A stretch of DNA of 64,000 nucleotides, taken from assembly GCF_000315625.1 (NCBI RefSeq), contig NW_005434590.1, positions 278,348-342,347 of the forward strand. The letters are read 5' to 3'. This DNA comes from Guillardia theta CCMP2712. Taxonomy: Eukaryota; Cryptophyceae; Pyrenomonadales; Geminigeraceae. The position numbers and the translations under genes are program-made. Shown piece by piece: positions 31,798 through 43,000 of the stretch (its first letter is position 1; each line of letters starts with the position of its first letter). Below the pieces are notes generated by a model. The model saw only the letters and a list, made by a program, of their open reading frames with translations, searched no databases and was not told where the DNA came from.

Positions 31798-34700
31798 TTA
31801 AAGTATCTTAGTGATCTGCTCAGGGTCCCAATCCCTTGTATCCTCTTGTGTCTCTTGTTCCTCATCATAGACGATGAAATTGAGCAGCAGCTCGTCAAGA
31901 TCTGCCTTTGTGCCATCAACAAGCCTCAAGCTCAGCCTCTGGCCGCCTTGAAGCAGCCTATCATTTACCTTGAAGTTCTTTTGGAACTTATAAGATGAGT
32001 TCTGATAGGTGCTTGTCGCATTGCTTTCTACCACAGTTGGTTGGATATCCAAAGCAACATTGTATATCCTTAGATCTTTGAGCTCACCGATGAATTCTCC
32101 GATGACAAGCCCATCAACAAGATCGGCGGTGATAGCCTCTGAGCTATCGATTACAGTCTGTTCAACGCCATCGATGTATATCCTATTGACAGCCTGATCA
32201 TTGGTGAACGCATAGTTATGCCAGAGGCCATCATTGATATATCCATTTGTGACAACCGAATAATAGTTGATTGAACTGTTCAGCTTGAATTCAAGATCGC
32301 CTGTGTCCTTCCCGCGAATCATTAGTTTATCGGTCTCATCACGCAATATAGTATCAACCCCAATACTGTTATAACCTGTAATCTTCAAATCAAAGGATAT
32401 GGTAAGCCCAGTCTGTCCCTGACTGATAATGTAATATGGCACCTCAACAGAAGTAGACCTAGTCTTATCGGGTGTATCATCAAAGGATTGTAACACATAA
32501 CCATAGGGGCTTACCTCTGTGAATGTGAAATCATTGTAATATACCTCTCTTGTGTATTGAAGGACGACATAGCCATTGATTCCATCGGTCCCATTGAATC
32601 CACCCTTTCCGACATCAGTGATTGGAGTGAATGGCAAGGGATCGGTAGGAGCTCCACTGGTTCCACCTGATGTGCTCTTGCCTGCTATGCCTCCTTTGTG
32701 GTCTAGCTTAGTCACTGCTGAGTGCCCCCAGTAGGAGGACCCACCACCACCACCAAAGAAAATTCCACCATTATATCCCGCACCACCACCGCCCCACCAA
32801 CCAGCCCCGCCTCCATTCCCATATGAAGAATTAGCATCACCACCATAGAACTTACCTCCAATGTTTCCATCATTCATAGCATCACCAGCAGCTCCCCCTG
32901 CTGTCTGACCTCCACCGCCTCCGCATTTGATATCTCCATCTTTTCCTTTCCCACCATCTGCTCCTGTTCCATCATCCCAAGGACTGCCCTTCCCACCTCC
33001 ACCGCCAGCACAAACAGTATCTCCTGTGGTAAGAAAACTAGCATATCCCGAACCAGCACCACCACTTCCAGCAATTGCAAGAGCGGTGCTCGTGTTACCA
33101 ACCCTGTTGCTAGTTATTCCAATACTTCCACTAAAAAGTCCAGTCAACCCACCACCACCTGCTCCATGATCACCATTTCCATCGCCTCCACCTGTCCAAG
33201 CTGGATTATTCACTCTGCCACCCTGCCCAACCAACAACTTGATATCTGTCATATTTGTAACATCGACCTTACACTTCAAGAAAGCACCACCGCCGCCACC
33301 ATAATGGATATCACTGAATGTTCCTCCGCCACCACCAGCCCCCCAAACATAGGCCGTGATCTCGGTGACTCCCGAGGGAACTGACCAAGTATAAAGCCCA
33401 TAATCTGTGCCTACATCTGTTCTTGTGTCATCATACGTGAATGTCTCAGTGAAGACTGTCATTTGCTGAAAGTATTTTTGAACCGATCCAGTGTATAGCT
33501 CAGAGACTTGGTCGGCTGTCAGTTCTGTATTGTAGATGCGGAAGTCATCAACAAGACCATCAACTTGTTGTCGTACATCATTGAATCCACCTGAAATGTA
33601 ATAGACATCTCTTTGTCCTGCTAATGGATACTTTGCTGATGTGGTTGTATATTTAGAGACATTATTTACATATATTCGAATCGTAGCACTAGAATAACCA
33701 CTAGCATCTCGTACAGAAGTTTGTTTAACATTTAAAACAATATGATTCCACGAATTATATGTATATAAATCATTGGCGCTTGTATTGCTATAAGGAGTGT
33801 CTGTATAGAATACATAATAAATTAAGTTTTTAATAGTACTGTCTGAGAGCAAAAGAAAGCAATTTCTGTAACTATTATCCAAGTCTTGAAAATCGAAAAG
33901 TATTGGATATCTATTATCACCAGCACCTTTCATATAGACCCAAAAACTGACTGATACAGCTGTGTTATTATCAAACAATGTAGCAATTGGGTCACCAGCC
34001 TGTACATCCATCTCGCAATAACTAATATCACCAGCAACATAGTTCATATCCAGCGCTCCATTTCCCTTAACAGAGCTTGATGTGATTGTTGGATAATTTC
34101 CAGTGGTCCCCTTCCTCTTTAATCTAAGCTTTATCTGATTTGCGCTGTGATCAATGAAATAATTGCCATTGGCATCACTCTGTAAATCTTCTTGTTGGAA
34201 CTTATACCAGACCAATGGATCGATATCATTCCCTGAACCATCCTTCAATACTACATAACCATTCTTAACGAATCCAGAGGGTAAGGCACTGACTCCATTG
34301 CTATCTTTCAAGTCAATGCTTCCAGCTGTTGAGAAATCAATTGTGTAATTGCCAGAAGATGTTATGTTGTATGTGTTGGGCAACGTTGTATCACTAGGGA
34401 ATGTTAATTCATCGCCGATCCTTAGATAGGTTGTTGTTGTAGTGTTGATAGTCTCTGCTGACCAGACAAAGCTCTGATTCAATGGTATCTGGTTAAAGTC
34501 ATAATTATTGACACTATCAACATAGTTGTTGTTGAAGCTGTACTTTGCTATCAGATCGGTCTCGGGATACTGATAAGCAGAAGATGTTGAGGAAGCAAAG
34601 ATAGGAATAGCATAAAGCAAGGCTCCAAGACTAGACTTATAGAAGCTGTCATAAGCGTCTGTATCATCAAGGAACTGGTCAGCGTACAGCTTGATGTAGT

Positions 34701-34875
34701 TTTGCGATGTGTTCTTGGCCTGGACATTGTTCAAGACTATCCTGGCATTCTTTGATAGGACCTGTTGATTGGGCAGATTGAGATTCCAAGTGACAACATC
34801 TGATTTGGTGCTTACATCATCATTAAGATCAAGATGTAAATCAAATATCTTTTTAGGTTTGAACAGTGATACCAT
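31798..34875 (-). CDS. giant virion protein: minor-capsid-like ends with inserted LamG and Gly-rich domains
   Basis: 1025 residues. The first about 100 (LFKPKKIFDLHLDLNDDVST, QQVLSKNARIVLNNVQ) and last about 70 (FKVNDRLLQGGQRLSLRLVD, LLLNFIVYDEEQETQEDT) match the N- and C-halves of the 177-residue neighbour at 34910-35443. Between them lie about 850 extra residues. They comprise a LamG/concanavalin-like domain at about 270-460 (VSFWVYMKG, WNHIVLNVKQ, VDGLVDDFRIYN), a Gly-rich region at about 518-758 with many GGGG runs, and a second LamG-like domain at about 805-945 (LTISFDLKI, GLWHNYAFTN, GELKDLRIYN). The best reading is a capsid vertex or decoration protein with a binding module spliced into one surface loop. 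It would act on the outside of the virion, perhaps on host glycans. Confidence 0.8.
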   Translation of the reverse strand: MVSLFKPKKIFDLHLDLNDDVSTKSDVVTWNLNLPNQQVLSKNARIVLNNVQAKNTSQNYIKLYADQFLDDTDAYDSFYKSSLGALLYAIPIFASSTSSAYQYPETDLIAKYSFNNNYVDSVNNYDFNQIPLNQSFVWSAETINTTTTTYLRIGDELTFPSDTTLPNTYNITSSGNYTIDFSTAGSIDLKDSNGVSALPSGFVKNGYVVLKDGSGNDIDPLVWYKFQQEDLQSDANGNYFIDHSANQIKLRLKRKGTTGNYPTITSSSVKGNGALDMNYVAGDISYCEMDVQAGDPIATLFDNNTAVSVSFWVYMKGAGDNRYPILFDFQDLDNSYRNCFLLLSDSTIKNLIYYVFYTDTPYSNTSANDLYTYNSWNHIVLNVKQTSVRDASGYSSATIRIYVNNVSKYTTTSAKYPLAGQRDVYYISGGFNDVRQQVDGLVDDFRIYNTELTADQVSELYTGSVQKYFQQMTVFTETFTYDDTRTDVGTDYGLYTWSVPSGVTEITAYVWGAGGGGGTFSDIHYGGGGGAFLKCKVDVTNMTDIKLLVGQGGRVNNPAWTGGGDGNGDHGAGGGGLTGLFSGSIGITSNRVGNTSTALAIAGSGGAGSGYASFLTTGDTVCAGGGGGKGSPWDDGTGADGGKGKDGDIKCGGGGGQTAGGAAGDAMNDGNIGGKFYGGDANSSYGNGGGAGWWGGGGAGYNGGIFFGGGGGSSYWGHSAVTKLDHKGGIAGKSTSGGTSGAPTDPLPFTPITDVGKGGFNGTDGINGYVVLQYTREVYYNDFTFTEVSPYGYVLQSFDDTPDKTRSTSVEVPYYIISQGQTGLTISFDLKITGYNSIGVDTILRDETDKLMIRGKDTGDLEFKLNSSINYYSVVTNGYINDGLWHNYAFTNDQAVNRIYIDGVEQTVIDSSEAITADLVDGLVIGEFIGELKDLRIYNVALDIQPTVVESNATSTYQNSSYKFQKNFKVNDRLLQGGQRLSLRLVDGTKADLDELLLNFIVYDEEQETQEDTRDWDPEQITKIL

Positions 34876-34909
34876 TGTGACTGGTATATTTATAAAAAGA
34901 AAAATATTA

Positions 34910-35443
34910 TTATTTCAACCAATTAGGCTGGTTCGATTTGTTAGAGATAAGCTGATCAGCACTCCAAGGTCCCGTATCTTTTTGTAACTCGATCTCCTCG
35001 TCGTAAACCACGAGGGTAAAGAAGAGCTGTTCAATATCCACCTTGGTAATGTTCATAAGATTGATGCGAAACTGATTGGTTCCTGATAAGAAGTTCTCCT
35101 TACACTTCCAGTTCTTTGATATCTTTGGGTTATAGTTTTGATATGAGACAGTCGCGGCATCTTTGCCAACATTGAATAGCACAGCACCATAGATGCCATT
35201 GCCCTTGCTATCAAATGTAAGGGATGTATCAACATCATTTGTATACAGATAGACGATATCTGTTGTGTCAACCTTCTTGATATATAAGGAATCCAATACA
35301 ATCCTAGCATGTTCAGACAGGATTTGACCGGTTGGATTCTTGATCTGCCAAGTTAGAGTGGTAGCCGAATCGCTGGTCTCTTGTACATCATTGATATCGA
35401 AGCTGAGGTGTATCAATTTCTTAGGCCTGAAAAGTTTAGGCAT
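34910..35443 (-). CDS. minor-capsid-like protein, compact paralogue of the 1025-residue protein
   Basis: A 177-residue beta-rich protein starting MPKLFRPKKLIHLSFDINDV. It has ILSEHARIVLDSLY, then FRINLMNITKVDIEQLFFTL and VVYDEEIELQKDTGPW. Both ends align with the ends of the neighbouring giant protein, so the two are tandem paralogues. This one lacks the inserted domains and likely shows the ancestral single-domain form. Start context is TTATATAAATG. It is probably a virion surface or penton component; no named family could be assigned by eye. Confidence 0.7.
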   Translation of the reverse strand: MPKLFRPKKLIHLSFDINDVQETSDSATTLTWQIKNPTGQILSEHARIVLDSLYIKKVDTTDIVYLYTNDVDTSLTFDSKGNGIYGAVLFNVGKDAATVSYQNYNPKISKNWKCKENFLSGTNQFRINLMNITKVDIEQLFFTLVVYDEEIELQKDTGPWSADQLISNKSNQPNWLK

Positions 35444-35462
35444 TTATATAACTGGCATATTT

Positions 35463-35756
35463 TTATTCGATCACCTCGATGCCCTGAACTATGCCACTGA
35501 TTTGATCAGCCTTGTCCTTCATCTCTTCGATCTCTTTCTTCAATTCTGGATCCTTCTCATAGTCTGGTTCGGTCTTATCTGGATGGTATAGATAGTCAAG
35601 ACAGGCTGTATAGAGGATTGATGGGGGGATGTCTGGATACATCTGGCTGATATTGTTCACCATTTCCATTGCCTCCTTATGCTTCCTGTCTCTCTCCTCC
35701 TCCTCCTCGATCTCTTGGAGCTGCTGTGAGACGTCGATGAATTCACTTCCGGTCAT
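35463..35756 (-). CDS. small acidic coiled-coil protein
   Basis: A 97-residue protein from ATG 35756 (MTGSEFIDV). It has a Glu/Lys-rich coiled coil (QEIEEEEERDRKHKEAMEMV), then a DIPPSILYTACLDYLYHP segment and a second charged helix. It lies between the packaging ATPase and the minor capsid gene in a close-packed run, so it may be an assembly factor. No family is recognised. Confidence 0.6.
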   Translation of the reverse strand: MTGSEFIDVSQQLQEIEEEEERDRKHKEAMEMVNNISQMYPDIPPSILYTACLDYLYHPDKTEPDYEKDPELKKEIEEMKDKADQISGIVQGIEVIE

Positions 35757-35774
35757 CTTTATTATAAGCAACCA

Positions 35775-36686
35775 TTAAAATTCTAGGATTCTATCCCAAC
35801 ATCTCAAGAAGTGGCCACCATCTGGGCACCTAGGGTGGTTGTTTACGGTAAGCCAGTTATACTTCTCTTCAATACAGTGTTCATATAATTGTTCAAACAC
35901 CTCTGGTTTTACTAGGCCGCTGATCTCGTCATATATACCTTCCATAATCACCTTCTTGTTCATACATCGATATATCATATACACATCGATGTTGTTTCGT
36001 ACGATCTTTGGGATGGATTTGAGATTTTGAGTTGTGAATATCATATTGATGCCGTAATGCCTATGCTTGATTAGGAAGTTGCTAAGCTTGTTGTTCTTCT
36101 TTGTGTTGAAGGCCTTGTTATCTGAGATGAGATCATCGAAGACAAAGAACACCACAGGTGGCTTCTTGTATTTAAGATTGCCAAAGGCGACATCAGGCTC
36201 TTGGAAATCGTACTTATAGAGCAATTCAAGTTCATCCATTGTCAATCTGTCTTCACCGACCTTCATCCATCTGCTATAAGCCTTCTTATACTGATCATAT
36301 TCCTCTATGTCCTTCTTTATCTGCTGGACCTCATCAATCTTCTCTTGGAGTTTATCCTCAGAATACTCATCAACAACATCATTCTCAAGGTCTAGCTGCT
36401 TGACTGTCTCTAATATGGTATTGGATTTGCTCTGGACGGTAGGAGAGAACCACACCACCTTGATATCGATCTTCTTGCTATCCTCTGGGTCATAGAACGG
36501 GTACTTTTCATAATGGTGGAATAATTTCGCTATCCCGAATGTTTTACCGCAATTCTTAGAGGCTACCGCAAGTATTGAACAGTACACAGGAGGCAGGAAA
36601 GGATTATCGGAAGTTGGAAGCTTATTCTTCTTGTAAGGTTTAGGCTTGTTATCTAGCAATGGTATCTGGTGCTCTGTTATATCCAT
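35775..36686 (-). CDS. DNA packaging ATPase (A32/FtsK-HerA type)
   Basis: A 303-residue ATPase that should pump viral DNA into preformed capsids. Walker A is VASKNCGKTFG at about residues 41-51, with Asn where many relatives have Gly or Ser. Walker B is VVFFVFDDLIS at about 178-188. A sensor-like IFTTQNLKSIPKIVRNN follows at about 215-235. The HerA/FtsK-like order and length match packaging ATPases of PLVs and virophages. A charged helical insertion (about 100-150) separates the two motifs. The frame is intact. Its pairing with capsid genes is the core morphogenesis signature of this virus group. Confidence 0.9.
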   Translation of the reverse strand: MDITEHQIPLLDNKPKPYKKNKLPTSDNPFLPPVYCSILAVASKNCGKTFGIAKLFHHYEKYPFYDPEDSKKIDIKVVWFSPTVQSKSNTILETVKQLDLENDVVDEYSEDKLQEKIDEVQQIKKDIEEYDQYKKAYSRWMKVGEDRLTMDELELLYKYDFQEPDVAFGNLKYKKPPVVFFVFDDLISDNKAFNTKKNNKLSNFLIKHRHYGINMIFTTQNLKSIPKIVRNNIDVYMIYRCMNKKVIMEGIYDEISGLVKPEVFEQLYEHCIEEKYNWLTVNNHPRCPDGGHFLRCWDRILEF

Positions 36687-36765
36687 TTACTAATTGATAA
36701 GAAATTAGTAATAGCTAGGCCTTAGCAGATCACTAACATAATTGAGGCGTTCCTGGTTGACCTTC

Positions 36766-37245
36766 TCACGCAATCGTTCGTTGATCGCGTTCAAGGCTTG
36801 TTAATCTTCCAAGATTTTTATCATCAGAACCATGGTGGGGATAGCGTGGCTCTGAGCGTTTGACTCTCCTAACCACAATCTCCTCATCGCTCTCTTCTTC
36901 GTCATCGCTCTCCTCGATAATGATCTTCTTCTTCTTCTTAACAATCTTAGATACCTTGGGCGGATCATTTTGCTCCTGTGCTGGTTCGACTGGTTTAGCA
37001 ACGAGCTTTTCCACAGTCTTATCAAACTCATCACCTTCCTTCTTCAAGGCCTCCATTTTGATTAATTTGTTAAACTTGCTCTTTTGATTCAACTTAGCTT
37101 TTTGCTTTCTTGCTTCCTCTGCTTTGATGCGCATTAATTTGAGACGTTCCAAAAGTTCTGGCGAGCACTCCTTTTTCTGCTTGGTGACCACCTGTGCTTG
37201 TTGGTCAACATCTGTCTCTTCAATGACCTTCGGTTTTCTTCCCAT
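36766..37245 (-). CDS. lysine-rich hypothetical protein with acidic patch
   Basis: 159 residues from MGRKPKVIEETD (ATG 37245). It is Lys/Glu-rich and helical, with KKKKKIIIEESDDEEESDEE near residues 113-132 and a basic end (RRVKRSEPRYPHHG). It resembles disordered DNA-binding or core proteins. The in-frame upstream Met is rejected because it adds a Phe-run read from an A-rich leader. No family is recognised. Confidence 0.6.
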   Translation of the reverse strand: MGRKPKVIEETDVDQQAQVVTKQKKECSPELLERLKLMRIKAEEARKQKAKLNQKSKFNKLIKMEALKKEGDEFDKTVEKLVAKPVEPAQEQNDPPKVSKIVKKKKKIIIEESDDEEESDEEIVVRRVKRSEPRYPHHGSDDKNLGRLTSLERDQRTIA

Positions 37246-37283
37246 TTGTAAGAAAGTAAAGAAAAAAAAATTACTTAAATTGC

Positions 37284-37628
37284 TCAAGGGCCATGAACTG
37301 GCCGAGCCATCTTTGGAACATCCTTAATATTGTGCTTAGTGTACATCACAGTAACATCACGATTACCCACCATCTCTTGAAGCATTGGTTGGAAATCCTC
37401 GTAGTTAACATCTGGCCTCGATTGCTTGGAGTTGTAGATGTCACGCTTAAAAGCTGTGTCACGCTGCTGATAATAGTTAGAACTGGTAGGATAGGGCATT
37501 TTATTGATATCATCGTTTGGATGGATCCGCGGGTTCACAGTGTGATGATCGACTTTATTCACTTCGATATCTAGGAAGCTTAAATGGTTCTTGTAACCAT
37601 AGCTGAACGTGCTTGGTTGGAGATACAT
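37284..37628 (-). CDS. hypothetical virion-block protein
   Basis: 114 residues, beginning MYLQPSTFSYGYKNHLSFLD, polar and rich in Asn, Asp, Tyr and Pro, with no membrane segment. It sits just downstream of the major capsid gene in the same direction, a usual place for small capsid-associated proteins. No family is recognised. Confidence 0.6.
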   Translation of the reverse strand: MYLQPSTFSYGYKNHLSFLDIEVNKVDHHTVNPRIHPNDDINKMPYPTSSNYYQQRDTAFKRDIYNSKQSRPDVNYEDFQPMLQEMVGNRDVTVMYTKHNIKDVPKMARPVHGP

Positions 37629-37664
37629 TCTTCTTTTAATCTAATGCGAGATTATTTAGTCTAG

Positions 37665-39162
37665 TTAATTGATACTAATTTGGTTTCCTGAACCGATAGT
37701 CAAATGTCTTGTTTCACAGCAGATGATAAGAGGTAACCATACCTGGTCTGAGGAACTCTTACCAGATGTAACGCTTCCTCGCGTGGACCACTCGATAGAA
37801 ACAGGGAGCTGCCTTGTGTCGAGGCCTGAAATAACCATAGTGCCTCCCGCATCGCCAACGTGCGATAAACTAAGGGTGTCGCAGAAGAAGTACTTCACAT
37901 AATCGCTAATACTCTTATTCCCAGCATAAAAACCAAGATCAGCAGACTGATGAAGATTGAATGCTTCAACTGTGTTCTGAATACAGTTCATCAGATTGGA
38001 TGGAACCTGTGGTAGCTTCTCAGATCCGATGGTCCATTGGCTGGTGACGAGCTCTTCACCATTCCTTTGGAAGTATACGGTTTGGTTGAAGGTGTTTTCT
38101 GATGGTCCTAGGATAAGGGCCTCTCCAAGGGTTTTGTCAGTTGGTAGCACAAATCCACTCACTTTAGAGAGATCATCGCGGTCAGCCCTGATGAATGTCC
38201 CGATCATATAATCGAGACTATCGCTTGCGATTGTGAACCGTGTCGTTTGCGACTTATACGGGCTTGCCTGGCCAAAGAATGTGGTATAGTTTGGAAAATA
38301 AAGCTCGTAATTTGTCCCTTTCATAAGCTGATTTTTAAGGCCCTCATAATACCATCCAGGCATATTGATTTTGGTCACGTTGGCTTTGATGTCGCTTAGC
38401 TTATAGCTTGGGGCTGGAAATATATTCTCGCTTGCTGTTGTAGAAGTAGTTCCTTTAGAATTTCCCAAAACAGCAGCACTTGCAAATGTGATGCTGATCT
38501 GAACTTGACCAATCATTGAAGTATCTATGACGTTAATGTTTCCTTGCTGTAGGACACCTAAGAAATTTTTGATGAAATAAGTTGATCTGTCCTTAACAAG
38601 ATTGCTATCAAGAGCTGTTGTGCTAACAAATCTTGCAAATCGTGCGTATGTACTAATGGTGCCATCATCATTGACAACGCTCTTGCTCGAGGGATCCACA
38701 TTCAGACCACAGCATTGAGCGCGGCCCATAGCATCTTGGTTTAGTGCCACAATGTCAAACAAGATGTTCTGGATCATGGCATAATCGGTGATCACGGTGC
38801 TGAACCACAACGCCATTGAATTTTATTTGTATCTCTTGGATAAGACTGTAAGTGTTCCTCGGGAATCGGAGAGATGTCACAGATTGTGACCCAGATGCTC
38901 CTGATAGAACACCGTTTGTTGTCTCTCCAGTAAATTCCAAGCTAAAGGTCGACAGATCAAGCAATGAAGAGTAAGGCAACGTGATCTGGATCTTCTGGTT
39001 AGGTCCAACCGTGGAGGGCGTGGTAGGCGTGATTTGTATCTTGGTTTTCGACATGTTCGCTAACGAGCGCACCCGCCATTGTAAGTTAGTTGGAACGTAC
39101 ATTCCAGCCGTTTCAGGAGAGGGCCCAGACATTGCGGCTTGCGACATTGCGTTTTGAAACAT
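37665..39162 (-). pseudogene. MCP: major capsid protein (double jelly-roll), frameshifted
   Basis: Two adjoining frames together give about 499 codons, the size of a PLV capsid protein. The first frame (39162 down to about 38800) has the N-terminal YVPTNLQWRVRSLANMSKTK, KIQITLPYSSLLDLSTFSLE and IQEIQIKFNGVVVQ. The second (from about 38813 to 37665) continues with STVITDYAMIQNILFDIV, WYYEGLKNQLMKGTNYELYF and, near the end, SIEWSTRG. The break is a one-base change of frame within about 38795-38815, where the first frame runs on to an early stop. No second capsid gene is present. It is either a real mutation, a sequencing error or, less likely, programmed frameshifting. Identity rests on order, length and context. 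Confidence 0.8.
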
Positions 39163-39209
39163 CTTTGCTTTTAAAAGACAGACAGAAAAAAAAATAAGAT
39201 TTCAAATTC

Positions 39210-40019
39210 TTAATTTAAGCCGTATTTTTTCCTCAACATCATCTCATAATGTTCAAGGCTGCTTGGATGAGAAATAGTATTTGCATGATAAGCCCTCGAT
39301 AGTATCCCCCATAATCCATACTTAGTGATGAGGTACTGCGATAGCTTATGGATAGGATTCGAGAATGAATGTTCAAGCTGTATCTTGTATTTTTCAAACA
39401 GCTCGATGAATCGAATCTGCCTGTTATAAGACATATTCGAGAACCTCACAATCTGGTCTCTTGTCCAATCGCTCAAGGCCACAGAGGGTATCTCTACTTG
39501 CTGGCCTGGAGATCTTGAACCGGCTGCCGGTGAGTTAACTTCATCTTGTGACATCGGTCCGCTGTCTTCAAATTCCGACTCGTTAACTCCTCCTGATCCG
39601 ATGCCTAAGGCTTGGTTCATAATAGAATCGGTCTGATTAAACGATTCACGCTCTGGTTTGATGACATCTGGGGCTAAATCTTGAACATTGTTGTCATCAT
39701 TCGGTGCTAATTGTTGACTGACCACATCAGGATTGTATTGCGTTGGGATTTCAGTGCTCCCCTGTGGTTGGGTTGCCGCAGCACCATATCGAGATGGAAT
39801 CCCTAACCCCTCGTTATTGTACATTGGCAGGCTAGGGGCCTTGTTCATATATGGTATAATGTTTTGTATGTGTGCCTGACTGGGTGGCTCAGGATCATCA
39901 GTGTTGGATTGGAGCTCTGGAATATATTTATTCTTCGATTGCTGATTGTTCTCATTTTTAATATTCACCTCAACATTTACACCTGTCTTCCTATTTCTTA
40001 CTTTGGTCTTCACAGTCAT
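39210..40019 (-). CDS. hypothetical protein, disordered N-terminus and helical C-terminus
   Basis: 269 residues. The first about 175 are polar and low in hydrophobics (many Asn, Gln, Pro, Ser). The last about 90 are helical (RDQIVRFSNMSYNRQIRFIE, KLSQYLITKYGLWGILSRAY). It lies between the major capsid gene and the giant fibre gene. It could be a scaffold or fibre-anchoring protein, but no family is recognised. Confidence 0.6.
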   Translation of the reverse strand: MTVKTKVRNRKTGVNVEVNIKNENNQQSKNKYIPELQSNTDDPEPPSQAHIQNIIPYMNKAPSLPMYNNEGLGIPSRYGAAATQPQGSTEIPTQYNPDVVSQQLAPNDDNNVQDLAPDVIKPERESFNQTDSIMNQALGIGSGGVNESEFEDSGPMSQDEVNSPAAGSRSPGQQVEIPSVALSDWTRDQIVRFSNMSYNRQIRFIELFEKYKIQLEHSFSNPIHKLSQYLITKYGLWGILSRAYHANTISHPSSLEHYEMMLRKKYGLN

Positions 40020-40043
40020 TTATCTTATTGATTGAAATTATTT

Positions 40044-43000
40044 TTAACTACAATGATATGAACATCCTATGAAAACAGCTATATACTCAACTCCTTGGTA
40101 AGTCTCATATCGATGCTTAAAATTCTTGTAATACCAATCTGAATCTTCATCAATAAAATCAACTGAACAGCTTGTCTTGGCTACTGTATAATTATGAAGT
40201 AAATCATCAGATTGCTTCATACTGTATCCCTTGATTGGACTTGAACATAGATAATCGCCATTCTCTATGGCTTCAACGCCATAATTACAGCACCATATAG
40301 CCCCCTCGCCGACCGCATTGATCATAACTCTATTGTTGTCAAGCTTAGGATATGAATAATGCCACCTTCCAGTCTTATAGATTCTTTTATCTCCTCCCTC
40401 CACGTTGGAGATCACACCATACACAGCTTTGTCACATTGAATGTCTGTTAATTTGATTATTGGCAGCGAGCTATCAATGCGAATGTTAGAGCTAAAATCA
40501 TAATCTGTTCTATTCAAGTCTTGATAAAATCCAGTGGTAGAAACCAATAGACCCTGATAGTAGTCAAGGTTAGATGTTATCTCATCTAATAGATTTGAGG
40601 TTACAGCAATACAACGATGAGAGCCCGTGAAGTCTAGATCATCATTGGCATTGTCATTATGTCTCAACCATTGCTCACCTGTATCATCTAAAGCACCATA
40701 TTGAAACATCAAATCATTTGTTGCGCTGGTTCCTCCAAATGATACAGAATTCAATAATTTATAAATAACCCATTCTCCACTATCAACAGCACCAGAACCA
40801 CCCTTGGGTATATAGATACGGTCCAAGCTTATTCCAGTACATTTGACATAATTATCTGTTATTCTTCCCCATTCTCCAAGATTTAAATAACCTTGATCAT
40901 TCATTGAAATACCTTTGTAAATAGCGCATCCACTAGATCGTCCATAAAGTCTTGTCCAAGTGCTGTCACTCTGTAAAATTTCAGTGCCTGAAATATGATA
41001 GCTCCCATCTGTTTCAATGTTGCCAGTAGATGAAATTGATGAAGGACTAAAAGCACCACAACTCAATGTGCCTGAACAAGTAACATTTCCTATCAAAAAT
41101 GATGTTAGGCTAACATACAAAGTGCCTGTGACCTCCAAATCATCGGCATAATCTGTGGCGACTAGATTCCCATTGACGGTCAAATCTCCCGAGCATGTAA
41201 CATTACCGGTAAAGGATGATGTGCCTGTTACACTTAGATTATTCCCACAGCTTACGGCTCCGGTTAAGGTTGATGTGCCTGATATGCTTAGATTGTTTGC
41301 GCAATTGATATTAGCAGCAAAATCAACATCAACGGTTATAGTTCTAAAATCAAAATTGGTTCCATGTGGATAAATCTTAATAACCTCTCTTTCTTTTACA
41401 AGAGCACCATATCCAGACATACCAGTTGCTGAAAATCCTTGATATGGATTTGCTTTATCACCTCCAAGTATTGATATAGAAGCATAAGTTGCTCCCTTTG
41501 TGATTGTTTCAGTTGCTGAACCACTTGCCCAAGTTGATGAAGTGTGAACATGAAAAGCTAAGTTTGTTTTCCTATTTGTTCTTTCATCTGATGGTGTGCC
41601 TAAACTGTTTTGAATAACCAAGGATTTGCTTTCAATCCACGTATTATTGTTTGCTTCATCAAGAGCAACATCAATATTATTTTTGTACTTCCATCTATTA
41701 TTGACATCGTCATAAATGCCCCATTCATTATTGCCATCATGCGTAAATACAACCCTGCCATCAATGCTGTATCCTTCCCAATTATTAGTTCCTGAACCAT
41801 TGATTTGAACACTGCCATATTGACCTGAGACAGTTGATAAATAGTTTGTATCGTTGATGTATAGATCCCCAACTCCAATGTTCAACCCATCAATATATTC
41901 CTTGGTGTAATAGTTCTCGTTAGAAGTGTCAATCTCGGTCTTGGTGTAATAATTGGGTAAAACAACATCATCAAGAAACAATGTCTTACCTTTGAAGATT
42001 GTTTTGTAGTCTCTCAAAACATTGATCATCTCAATAATACCACCAGAGGTTTCGCTTTCCTGTAGTGTAAAACCAAACACATGTTCATCTAATTCTGTTT
42101 GTGTCAGTTCATTCCCTAGTGTTAAGATCTCCTCGCCTTGGAATGATATAAGCCTGCTATCTAATTCAGTAGTAGGGTTTCCTTCAACATCGATCTTATA
42201 TGTGCTATCATATACATATGCTTCGCCAGCAGCTAGATTGAGTTGTGATCCATCTGTTGTGTTGCGTGAATATATCTTGATTGCTCTGTCTTGATGAAGT
42301 CTATGTATTATCTCTGTCTCTAACAGATTTATAACAGTGCCAATAGCAAGTCGTAAAACATTGATCCAGTTCAATAAAAACAAGCCATCGGCCTTGCTAG
42401 TATTCAAGGATGAAGCTATCAACCCCCCAACAAAACCAGCACCAGCGGAAGCAAAGTCGCCCAGCCCAGAGAAGATATCGAATGCGCTATTTGCTGTATC
42501 AACTATATCTCCAAGATTGGCTTCATCATCTGGGTTTGATATGCTGTTAACACTATCTACTAGTCCATTGATGCTATCAATGATGTCCTGAACAGTAATA
42601 TATGAGCCATCTTGCTTTCTCAAACTGATTGTATAGGTAGCCGCTTGATCATCATAGAGCAATTGGATCAGATCGGAGTCATTGTTGAACAGTGCTGTCA
42701 ATGTTTGATTGTTGGCATTCTCAGCTAGGTTTATGATAGATTGTAAGGTAGATATTGCGTTGGAGTTGTTTTCAACATCACTTGATAAATCTGTTATTGT
42801 TGATTGTAAGGTGTCAATGCTCGTGGTGTTGGCATCAACACTTGTTTGTAGGGTGTCAATGCTCGTAGTGTTGGCTTCAATGCTCGTTGCGTTGGCTTGA
42901 ATGTTCGCTGCGTTGGCTTCAATGCTCGTTGCGTTGGCTTCAATGCTCGTTGCGTTGGCTTCAATGCTCGTTGCGTTGGCTTGGATATCATCTGTGTTTG

